This document shows positions 50,535 to 57,806 of a DNA stretch of 64,000 nucleotides, piece by piece. Position 1 is the first letter of the stretch; each line of letters begins with the position of its first letter. The notes beneath the pieces were generated by a model. That model was not told the origin of the DNA. It searched no databases and saw nothing but the letters and a program-made list of their open reading frames with translations. The position numbers were made by a program, and so were the translations under genes. The DNA is from Pelomonas sp047654805. GTDB lineage: Bacteria; Pseudomonadota; Gammaproteobacteria; Burkholderiales; Burkholderiaceae_C. The stretch spans positions 1,488,001-1,552,000 of the forward strand of contig NZ_JASGIV010000001.1 of the NCBI RefSeq assembly GCF_047654805.1, written 5' to 3'.

Positions 50535-51194
50535 ATGAAGCTGCTGCTTGCCCCGGTCCTGTTGGCTTTGTTGGTGCTCGGCGGCTGCTCGGCGTTCCAG
50601 CCTGCACCGTTGCCCAGTGCGGAGCCGCCGGCCCTGACGGGTGCCATGCCAGCGGCCGCTCCGGCGCGGGCGCGGGCGGGCGGTGTTTTCGTGGCCGAGC
50701 GCGCCACGCCGCTGACGTCGGACACGCGTGCCTTCCGTCCTGGCGACGTGCTGACCGTGGTGCTGCAGGAGACCACACAGGCAAGCAAGAAGGCCGACAC
50801 CACGCTGGGCAAGCAGAGCAGCGCCGACTTCGCCATGGGCATTCGCAACATCGGCAGCAGCGGCAGCATCGGCAGCGGGCGTGACTTCAGTGGCAGTGCA
50901 GCCAGCAGCCAGCAGAACACGCTCAGCGGCGCCATCACGGTGGTCGTCGGCGAGGTGTTGCCCAACGGCCTGCTGAAGGTGCAGGGTGAGAAGAGCCTCT
51001 ACATCAATCAAGGCGAAGAACTGATCCGCCTGGGTGGCTATGTGCGCGCCTCCGACGTTGACAGCGACAACCGCGTCTCGTCCCAGCGCATCGCCAACGC
51101 CCGCATCGCCTATGCAGGCCAGGGCGACCTGGCGAACGCGAATACGCCGGGCTGGCTGACGCGCTGGTTCGTCAACCCGCTGATGCCCTTCTGA
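50535..51194 (+). CDS. flgH: L-ring lipoprotein FlgH
   Basis: 219 residues. Lipobox LVLGGCSAF with the mature Cys near 17; family blocks FRPGDVLTVVLQETTQASKK and NPLMPF at the C-terminus. Forms the outer-membrane bushing. Confidence 0.95.
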   Translation: MKLLLAPVLLALLVLGGCSAFQPAPLPSAEPPALTGAMPAAAPARARAGGVFVAERATPLTSDTRAFRPGDVLTVVLQETTQASKKADTTLGKQSSADFAMGIRNIGSSGSIGSGRDFSGSAASSQQNTLSGAITVVVGEVLPNGLLKVQGEKSLYINQGEELIRLGGYVRASDVDSDNRVSSQRIANARIAYAGQGDLANANTPGWLTRWFVNPLMPF

Positions 51195-51205
51195 GGACCG
51201 GATCC

Positions 51206-52315
51206 ATGAAGCAATTCTTCGCATCGGCGGCCGCCGCGCTGCTGTTGGCGCTGCTGGCCCCTGCCGTGCAGGCCGCCCAGGCATTGGGCCAGCTGGTGCA
51301 CGTTGAGGGCATGCGCGAGAACCAGTTGCTGGGCTACGGCCTGGTGGTGGGCCTGAACGGCAGTGGCGACAGCACGCAGGTCAAGTTCTCGGGCCAGTCT
51401 GTCAACAACCTGCTCAAGCAGTTCGGCATCAAGCAGGCGCCCAACGTGGACCCCAAGTCCAAGAACGTCGCCACCGTGATGATCAGCGCCAGCTTCCCGA
51501 GCGGCTACCGGCGCGGCCAGACCATCGACGTGACTGTCTCGTCGCTGGGGGACGCCAAGAGCCTGCGCGGCGGCGTGCTGCTGCTGACGCAGCTGCAGGC
51601 GGCCGATGGCGAGGTCTACGCGCTGGCCCAGGGCAACCTGGTGGTCGGTGGACTGTCGGCGCAAGGGCAGAGCGGCTCCAGCGTTACCGTCAACACGCCC
51701 ACCACGGGCCGCATTCCCAACGGCGCCACCGTGGAGCGCGAGATCGACAACGACCTCGCCAGCGGCAACAGCGTGACGCTCAGCCTCAAGCGCCCCAGTT
51801 TCGAGACGGCCACGCGCATCGTGCAGGCCGTCAACCAGCGCTTCGGCGCCGACATCGCCAGCACCCGCGACGCCACCAGCGTCGAGGTACAGGCGCCGCC
51901 CGAGCCCACCCAGCGCGTGGCCTTCATCGCCCAGCTGCAGGGCCTGGGCATCGAGGCAGGCAACGCGCTGCCCAAGGTGGTGTTCAACTCCCGCACCGGC
52001 ACGGTCGTCATCGCCGAGGGCGTGCGCGTGCGCCCCGCCGCGGTCTCGCACGGCGCGCTGAAGGTGGTCATCAGCGAACGGCCCCAGGTCAGCCAGCCCA
52101 ACGCCTTCGGCCAGGGCCAGACCCAGGTAGTTCCTCAGTCCCGCGTGGCGGTGGACCAGGGCAATGGCCGCATGCTGCGCTGGCCGGCCGGCGCCAGCCT
52201 GCAGGCCATCGTCGACACCATCAACAGCATTGGTGCGAACCCCGACGACATCATGGCAATCCTGCAGGCGCTGGACCAGGCCGGTGCCATTGACGGCGAA
52301 CTGCAGGTGATCTGA
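51206..52315 (+). CDS. flgI: P-ring protein FlgI
   Basis: 369 residues. A cleavable signal peptide ends near QAAQA, followed by VEGMRENQLLGYGLVVGLNG and the conserved NVATVMISASFP. Builds the ring in the peptidoglycan layer with help from FlgA. Confidence 0.97.
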   Translation: MKQFFASAAAALLLALLAPAVQAAQALGQLVHVEGMRENQLLGYGLVVGLNGSGDSTQVKFSGQSVNNLLKQFGIKQAPNVDPKSKNVATVMISASFPSGYRRGQTIDVTVSSLGDAKSLRGGVLLLTQLQAADGEVYALAQGNLVVGGLSAQGQSGSSVTVNTPTTGRIPNGATVEREIDNDLASGNSVTLSLKRPSFETATRIVQAVNQRFGADIASTRDATSVEVQAPPEPTQRVAFIAQLQGLGIEAGNALPKVVFNSRTGTVVIAEGVRVRPAAVSHGALKVVISERPQVSQPNAFGQGQTQVVPQSRVAVDQGNGRMLRWPAGASLQAIVDTINSIGANPDDIMAILQALDQAGAIDGELQVI

Positions 52316-52317
52316 AC

Positions 52318-52659
52318 ATGAAGCTCGACAACGCCCTTCAGTCTCAGGTCCAGCCCCAGACCAGTGATGCCGATGCCAGGTTGCGCCAGCGCGCCACCGA
52401 CGCGGCCGTCAAGTTCGAAGCCCAGTTCATCAAGCAGATGCTGGGGCAAATGCGCGCCGCCACCCGCGAGCTGGCCGACGAGGACAGCCCACTGAAGAAG
52501 AAAACCAGTGAGCCTATGAACGATCTCGCCGACGGCCTGGTCGCTGATTCGCTGGCGGTGCAGCGCGCCTTCGGTATCGCCGACCTTTTGCTCAAGCAGC
52601 TACTTCCGGCACCAGATTTAAGTGCCGCCGCCGCCGCGTCGCCTTCTTCACAGAAGTAG
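52318..52659 (+). CDS. flgJ: Rod-binding protein FlgJ, N-terminal domain only
   Basis: 113 residues, against about 310 for two-domain FlgJ. It has the rod-cap segment AAVKFEAQFIKQMLGQMRAA and the conserved MNDLADGLVADSLA region but no muramidase domain. The muramidase is encoded separately at 44864. A sigma-28-like site lies in its last codons. Confidence 0.9.
   Translation: MKLDNALQSQVQPQTSDADARLRQRATDAAVKFEAQFIKQMLGQMRAATRELADEDSPLKKKTSEPMNDLADGLVADSLAVQRAFGIADLLLKQLLPAPDLSAAAAASPSSQK
52619..52645 (+). promoter_or_regulatory. Sigma-28-like promoter before flgK
   Basis: TAAGTGCC, 11 bases, GCCTTCTT, inside the end of flgJ and 37 bases before the flgK ATG. Preceded by TT like the other three sites. 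flgK is a late gene in most flagellar regulons, which fits. Confidence 0.4.
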
Positions 52660-52681
52660 GCCCAGACCCGAGGCACCCCTC

Positions 52682-54052
52682 ATGAGCATGATCCACAACG
52701 CCCTGTCGGGCGCCATCGCAGCGCAGACGGCGCTCAACACGACCAGCCAGAACATCGCCAATACGGCCACGCCGGGCTACACCCGTCAGGGCGTGCTGCT
52801 GACGTCGCGCCAGGCGCTTGCTGGCGGCCTGACGGCGGCCGGCAACGGCGTGCAGGTGTCTTCGCTGATTCGCTTCGCCGACAACTACAAGTCGCTGCAG
52901 ATGTGGAAGGCGGCCTCCGAGCTGGGGCGCTACGACGCCGGTCAACCCTATCTGAACCAGCTCGAGTCGGTGATGTCGGACGACACGGCCAACATCAACA
53001 ACGCCCTGGACGGCTTCTTCGCGTCACTCAACGCCGCCAGCGTGCAACCGGACTCCGCCTCGCTGCGCTCCCAGGTCCTCACCTCCGCAGACACGCTGGT
53101 CAAGCGTATCGCCAGCCAGCAGCAGCTCTTCACGACGCAGCACAACGCGTTGAACGACCAGCGCGGAGCGGCCGTCAGCCAGATCAACAGCTACACGACC
53201 GACATCGCGCTGCTGAACCGCCAGATCGCCGCGGCCCAGGCCGGTGGCCTGAACACCTCGGGCCTGCTGGATGCACGCGACCAGCGCATCGACGCGCTGG
53301 CTTCCCTGGTCGGAGTACAGGTTGTCGCCCAGGCCGACGGTACGGTCAACGTCTCTCTGAACAATGGCCAGCCGCTGGTCGTGGGCAACGACGCCGCAGT
53401 GATGAGCCAGAACAATGGTCAGCTGGAGCTGCGCTTCGCCAACACCACCTTCGGCGTTGCCAGCCAGGGCCTGGGTGGCCAGCTTGGCGGCGTCATCGAC
53501 TACGAGAAGCAGGTGCTTGAGCCCATGCAGACCACGGTCAAGGAACTGGCCGCGGGCATTGGCACGCTGTTCAACACCCAACTGGCTGCGGTCGGAGGGC
53601 CGCCGCTGTTCGTGCTCAACGGCAGCCAGCTGGAGCTCTCCACCACCATCACCGCCGGGACGCTCGCGTTCGCCGCGGCGGGCGAGGGTGCCGGTGGTGG
53701 CGGCAACCTGAGCGAGCTGATCAAGCTGAAGGACAGCAAGATCACCCTGACCCAGTTCGACGCGCAGGGCAATGCTTTGCCTCCCGCCGTCCCGCCGGTG
53801 CAGACGGTGCTGGGTGACATTTACACCCAGCTCGTTGGCACGCTGGGTGTGCGCAGCCAGCAGAACCAGGCAGCCCAGACCACCGCCCAGACCGTGCGCG
53901 ACCAGTCCCAGGCCAACTGGGCCTCTACCAGCGGTGTCAACACCGACGAGGAGGCGATCAACCTGATGCAGTACCAACAGATGTACCAGGCCAACATGAA
54001 GGTCATCGCCGCAGCCGGCAAGCTGTTCGACAGCACGCTCGCCGCCTTCTAA
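52682..54052 (+). CDS. flgK: Hook-filament junction protein FlgK
   Basis: 456 residues. Starts with LNTTSQNIANTATPGYTRQG and ends with NLMQYQQMYQANMKVIAAAG. It is exported with FlgN and joins hook to filament. Shorter than the E. coli protein (547), as in many lateral systems. Confidence 0.95.
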   Translation: MSMIHNALSGAIAAQTALNTTSQNIANTATPGYTRQGVLLTSRQALAGGLTAAGNGVQVSSLIRFADNYKSLQMWKAASELGRYDAGQPYLNQLESVMSDDTANINNALDGFFASLNAASVQPDSASLRSQVLTSADTLVKRIASQQQLFTTQHNALNDQRGAAVSQINSYTTDIALLNRQIAAAQAGGLNTSGLLDARDQRIDALASLVGVQVVAQADGTVNVSLNNGQPLVVGNDAAVMSQNNGQLELRFANTTFGVASQGLGGQLGGVIDYEKQVLEPMQTTVKELAAGIGTLFNTQLAAVGGPPLFVLNGSQLELSTTITAGTLAFAAAGEGAGGGGNLSELIKLKDSKITLTQFDAQGNALPPAVPPVQTVLGDIYTQLVGTLGVRSQQNQAAQTTAQTVRDQSQANWASTSGVNTDEEAINLMQYQQMYQANMKVIAAAGKLFDSTLAAF

Positions 54053-54075
54053 GCCCGCGATCCCTCGGAGCCATC

Positions 54076-54966
54076 ATGCGCATCGCCACCAGCCAGTACA
54101 GCCAGACCATGAACACCGCCTTGCAGACGGCCAACGCCGGCCTGACCAAGGTGATGAGCCAGATGGCCTCAGGCAGCCGCATCCTCAAGCCATCGGACGA
54201 CACCATCGCCACCGTGCGACTGGCACGCCTGTCACGCGAGGAGGCGGCGCTGAGCCAGTACCGCAGCAACATCACGGCGCTGACCACCCGGCTGCAGAAC
54301 AACGAGACCACGCTGACCAGCATGCAGGAGGACCTGATGATGGTGCGCGACCTGATGGTCTGGGCGGCAGACGGCTCCTCCACGCCGGAGGACGTGAAGG
54401 CCATGGCAACCTCCCTGGAGTCGTTGCGCGACAGCCTGTTCTACAGCGCCAATACACGCAATGCCGAGGGGCAGTACATGTTCTCGGGCACGGCGTCGGG
54501 CGCGCCCACGCTCACGCTGACGGCAGGTGTCTATGGCTTCGGCACTGGCGTCGACAACCAGACCCAGCAGGTGGCCGTTGGCGACGGCGTGACCGTCGCC
54601 GCCAACGTGGCGCTGAGCGACTACCCGCTGGATACTTTCCTGAATGACCTGCAGGCCGCTATAACGGCCTTCAGCAGCGGCACCTACACGAGCGCCACGG
54701 CCAGTGGCCAGATTGACGCTGCCGACGGCCTGCTGAACTTCCTCAGCAGCCAGATCGCCCAGCAAGGGGGGCGACAGAACGTCATCAACACGCTTGACGA
54801 CAACCACGCCGCGGTCAGCCTGTCCAACAAGGAAGCCACGCTGGCCCTGGGCAAGGTGGACTATGCCGAGGCTGCCATCCAGCTGAACAGCTATGAGCTG
54901 GCCGTGCAGGCTACGCAGAAGGCCTACGCCCGCGTCAGCAACCTGAGCCTGTTCGACGTGCTCTGA
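54076..54966 (+). CDS. flgL: Hook-filament junction protein FlgL
   Basis: 296 residues of flagellin-like fold. ASGSRILKPSDDTIATVRLARLS is the N-terminal flagellin-type block, and the C-terminal helix ends in RVSNLSLFDVL. It forms the second junction layer. Its stop overlaps the ATG of the next, unknown gene by one base. Confidence 0.95.
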   Translation: MRIATSQYSQTMNTALQTANAGLTKVMSQMASGSRILKPSDDTIATVRLARLSREEAALSQYRSNITALTTRLQNNETTLTSMQEDLMMVRDLMVWAADGSSTPEDVKAMATSLESLRDSLFYSANTRNAEGQYMFSGTASGAPTLTLTAGVYGFGTGVDNQTQQVAVGDGVTVAANVALSDYPLDTFLNDLQAAITAFSSGTYTSATASGQIDAADGLLNFLSSQIAQQGGRQNVINTLDDNHAAVSLSNKEATLALGKVDYAEAAIQLNSYELAVQATQKAYARVSNLSLFDVL

Positions 54967-56024
54967 TGCCTGCACTGCCGGCCATTCCAGCTCTCCAGAA
55001 CCAGCCGACCCGAGCCGCCGGGCGTGCCTCCTCCGGCAAGGCGCTGCTGCCTGTCGCCACGGCGCCGCGCGCGCTCGCACCAGCGCCTGCGCCGGCCGCC
55101 GCGCAGCCGCTGCGTCCCGCGGCATCCGGCGAAGCCGCGCGCGAGCCGGGTGCCCAGCAGCGCCTCGGCGCGCTGCAACAGGGCCTGGCCTACGCGCAGA
55201 AGCTGGACGCTTCCCTGCAGCAGCTCAAGAGCGGCCTGAGCCTGACGCTGGCACGCGGGCTGCCGGCCACCGCGCTGGACCTGCAGGCCCGCGTGGACGG
55301 CATCGCCCGCCTCTGGCAGGCCCGCCAGACCGAGGCGGCGGGCCAGATCGACGCCCGCATGCAGGCCGTGCCCGAGGGCCGCGAGCCGCAGCGCGAGTTC
55401 AGCCTGCGTGGGCTGGACAGCAACAGCCTCGCCGCCGCCGGGGCCGAGACGCTGCGCCTGACCCTGCCCGGACAGGGCCGCGCGCTCAGCATCCATCTCG
55501 ACGGTCAGGGGCTGGACAGTCATCTGCGCGCTGTCACCCAGGGGCTGGCCGGCCTGGGCGTGCAGACCCGCGTGCAGGCCGACGGCGGTGTGGTGCTGGC
55601 TGTGGCCGAGACCCGCTGGCCCGTCCTGCGCGACGGCCTGCAACTGCGCGGCGACGGCCGCCGATTCCCCAGTGGCCAGCTCGTGCGCGCCGCGCTGGAT
55701 GCCCGGCCCGACGCCATGCAGCCTGCCGGCTGGCAGGTGGATGGTGCCGACGCCCAGCGCGCCAGCCTGACCCGCGTGGTACAGGCGCAGCAGCAGCTGG
55801 GCCAGGTGCGTCAGGTGCTGGGCCAGCGGCTGGAGGCCGCTTCCAGCGCGGCACCCGCGCCCGACGCGGCCGAGACCGCCGCCGTCGCCCGCGTGGCCCG
55901 GCACTTCGCCGAGGCGGGGCAGGGCGCGCCGCTGGATTACGAACAGCTGTCGGCCCTGCTGCCGGCCGTGTACGGCGTGCACCGCGCCCGCGTGGATCAA
56001 CTGCTGGCGGTCGACGCGGCCTGA
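54966..56024 (+). CDS. Unknown protein of the flagellar cluster (LafW position)
   Basis: 352 residues, no recognised family. The first 55 residues are Ala/Pro-rich and disordered; residues about 60-130 are helical with Gln-rich heptads. The middle (about 135-265) has LRLTLPGQGRALSIHLDG and VQADGGVVLAVAETRW, which resembles the beta-rich insertion domains of flagellins and hook-associated proteins. The end (about 270-352) is helical. Translation is coupled to flgL. Lateral loci carry lafW, a proposed hook-associated protein, at this spot; this may be a counterpart, but I see no direct similarity. Lack of a signal peptide allows flagellar export. Confidence 0.7.
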   Translation: MPALPAIPALQNQPTRAAGRASSGKALLPVATAPRALAPAPAPAAAQPLRPAASGEAAREPGAQQRLGALQQGLAYAQKLDASLQQLKSGLSLTLARGLPATALDLQARVDGIARLWQARQTEAAGQIDARMQAVPEGREPQREFSLRGLDSNSLAAAGAETLRLTLPGQGRALSIHLDGQGLDSHLRAVTQGLAGLGVQTRVQADGGVVLAVAETRWPVLRDGLQLRGDGRRFPSGQLVRAALDARPDAMQPAGWQVDGADAQRASLTRVVQAQQQLGQVRQVLGQRLEAASSAAPAPDAAETAAVARVARHFAEAGQGAPLDYEQLSALLPAVYGVHRARVDQLLAVDAA

Positions 56025-56053
56025 GGCCGGCGCGACCGCCATCCGGGCCGGCT

Positions 56054-56575
56054 GTGAAAGGCCTCTCTCTGTTCCGCCTCGGTTTGCGCGCCAAGCCTGC
56101 CACGGCCGTTGGACCGATGGAAGGTCCGTCGGGCAGCGAGGCCGAGGCCATAACCCCCGCGTCCGCCGCAGATGCCGCCGCGGGCGAGCGCCGCGCCGCG
56201 CCGCGCCGCGACGTGCCGCTCGGCCCGACCTTCCGCGCCGAGTTCACGCTGCTGGCCAAGCCGCGCAGCTTCAACGTCGATGACCTGTCGCTGGGCGGGC
56301 TGGGCCTGCGCGGTGCCGTGGACCAGGGGCAGGGCATCTTCGTCGGCCAGAAGCTGGCGCAGGTTAGGTTGGTGCTGGCCGGGCATGCGGCTCTGGTGGC
56401 CGATCTCGAGGTTCGTTCCTACCGCTTCCACCGCTCCTTCCTGATCGGCGAGCAACTGCACGTCGGCTGCCGCTTCGTCAACCTCGGCCTGCAGGGCGAG
56501 CTGGAGCTTCGGGACCTGCTCGCCAAGCTGGCCGAGCTCCGCGGCGAGTTCGGCGGCGCCACCGCCGACCGCTGA
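56054..56575 (+). CDS. PilZ-domain protein of the flagellar cluster
   Basis: 173 residues. The PilZ domain (about 45-160) keeps RxxxR in GERRAAPRRDV and DxSxxG in NVDDLSLGGLGL, so cyclic-di-GMP binding is expected. It lacks the YcgR N-terminal domain. It lies between the flgL-linked unknown gene and flagellin, so a role as a motor brake or in filament output is plausible. GTG start; the 30-base gap upstream suggests the same transcript as flgK-flgL. Confidence 0.8.
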   Translation: MKGLSLFRLGLRAKPATAVGPMEGPSGSEAEAITPASAADAAAGERRAAPRRDVPLGPTFRAEFTLLAKPRSFNVDDLSLGGLGLRGAVDQGQGIFVGQKLAQVRLVLAGHAALVADLEVRSYRFHRSFLIGEQLHVGCRFVNLGLQGELELRDLLAKLAELRGEFGGATADR

Positions 56576-56671
56576 GAACCCGTACGGGCCGTGGGCGGCC
56601 CGGCCAGGCGTGATGGATTGCACGTCGGGCGCTGCGAATGCACAGAAAACGAATTTGCTGTGCACGGCGCT

Positions 56672-56698
56672 TAAGTTCCACGCCGAGGTTGCCGCCCT
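56672..56698 (+). promoter_or_regulatory. Sigma-28 promoter of the flagellin gene
   Basis: TAAGTTCC, 11 bases, GCCGCCCT, 65 bases before the flagellin ATG. It resembles the enterobacterial TAAA-N15-GCCGATAA pattern (here TAAG-N15-GCCG). It is the best of four such sites in the locus. Confidence 0.65.
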
Positions 56699-56762
56699 GT
56701 GCTGTTGAGGGCAGGAAAGCTTGCCCCGCCAAGCAGATCAACCCACCCTATTGGAGCCCCCC

Positions 56763-57647
56763 ATGCTGAGCCTGAACACCAACGCATCGGCCCTGTCCAC
56801 CCAGTCTTCGCTGAGCAAGACCCAGTCGGCCCTGTCCACGTCGATGTCCCGCCTGGGCACCGGCTTCCGCGTCAACTCCGCCATGGACGACGCCGCCGGC
56901 CTGCAGATCGCCACCCGCCTGAAGGCCCAGACCAGCGGCATGGCCGTGGCCATGAAGAACACCCAGAACGGCATCTCGATGATGCAGACCGCCGAAGGCG
57001 CGCTGGACGAAGTCTCCAACATCCTGGTCCGCATGAAGGACCTGGCCACCGAAGCCTTCACGGCCTCGACCACGGCCGACGACAAGACCGCCATGCAGGC
57101 CGAGTACGCCGCGCTGGGTCGCGAACTGGCCAACATCGTCAAGAACACCTCGTTCGGCGGCAAGCAGCTGTTCAGCGACGGCACGACGACGAACGGCACG
57201 AGCGGCCAGCTGAGCAGCAACGTGACCTTCCAGATCGGCGCCGCTTCCGCCGAGACGATGGACGTGGACCTGGGTACCAGCATCAGCAACCTGGCTGGCG
57301 CCATCAGCACCATCTCCGCCAGCTATTCGGACACCACCGGCACGGCCCTGGGTACCGAGCTGACCGCCGGCGCCAACTCCGTCATCGACAACCTGGCCAC
57401 CGCGCTGGACAAGGTCGGTGCCCTGCGTGCTGACCTGGGTGCTGCGTCCAACCGCCTGGACCACGTCTACAACAACCTGCAGAACATGAGCACCAACACC
57501 AAGGCTGCCACGGGTCGCATCATGGACGTGGACTACGCGACCGAAACGTCCAACATGACGACCAAGCAGATGCTGATGCAAGCCAGCACGTCGATGCTGA
57601 AGCAGGCCAACAGCATGTCCGGCATGGTCATGTCCCTGCTGCAGTAA
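56763..57647 (+). CDS. fliC: Flagellin
   Basis: 294 residues. D0/D1 helices at both ends are conserved (LSTSMSRLGTGFRVNSAMDD; QASTSMLKQANSMSGMVMSL). A short Ser/Thr/Gly-rich variable part, about 140-215, would be exposed on the filament and offers many O-glycosylation sites (DGTTTNGTSGQLSSN, SASYSDTTGTA). TGGAG precedes the ATG at 56763. It stands alone between its own promoter and terminator and is followed by a glycosyltransferase fusion that may modify it. Confidence 0.97.
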   Translation: MLSLNTNASALSTQSSLSKTQSALSTSMSRLGTGFRVNSAMDDAAGLQIATRLKAQTSGMAVAMKNTQNGISMMQTAEGALDEVSNILVRMKDLATEAFTASTTADDKTAMQAEYAALGRELANIVKNTSFGGKQLFSDGTTTNGTSGQLSSNVTFQIGAASAETMDVDLGTSISNLAGAISTISASYSDTTGTALGTELTAGANSVIDNLATALDKVGALRADLGAASNRLDHVYNNLQNMSTNTKAATGRIMDVDYATETSNMTTKQMLMQASTSMLKQANSMSGMVMSLLQ

Positions 57648-57682
57648 TAGCTCGGTCCGGCACGACAAGCCGGCAAGCGTGA

Positions 57683-57713
57683 AAAACCGGGCCCAGGCCC
57701 GGTTTTCCTTTTT
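57683..57713 (+). terminator. Rho-independent terminator of the flagellin gene
   Basis: AAAACCGGGCC and GGCCCGGTTTT form a perfect 11-bp stem with a two-base CA turn between (probably opening to a larger loop), followed by CCTTTTT. It lies 36 bases after the flagellin stop. Confidence 0.92.
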
Positions 57714-57806
57714 GGCCTTCGCGTGGCGCGCACCGGCTTTGCAGGGATAGTGGCGGCCGATTGGCATGCCGCTGCCGGCACGCCCCAATTTGCTCAGGAT
57801 GCTCGT

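Noticed and set aside
57737..57763. Sigma-28 site before the glycosyltransferase gene (GCCGATTG)
   Set aside because: The -10-like block fits, but no TAAG block stands at the right distance (CTTTGCAG there).
57723..57806. Earlier GTG start for the glycosyltransferase fusion
   Set aside because: No ribosome site, close to the flagellin terminator, and the extra 28 residues have no domain character; AGGA precedes the ATG at 57807.
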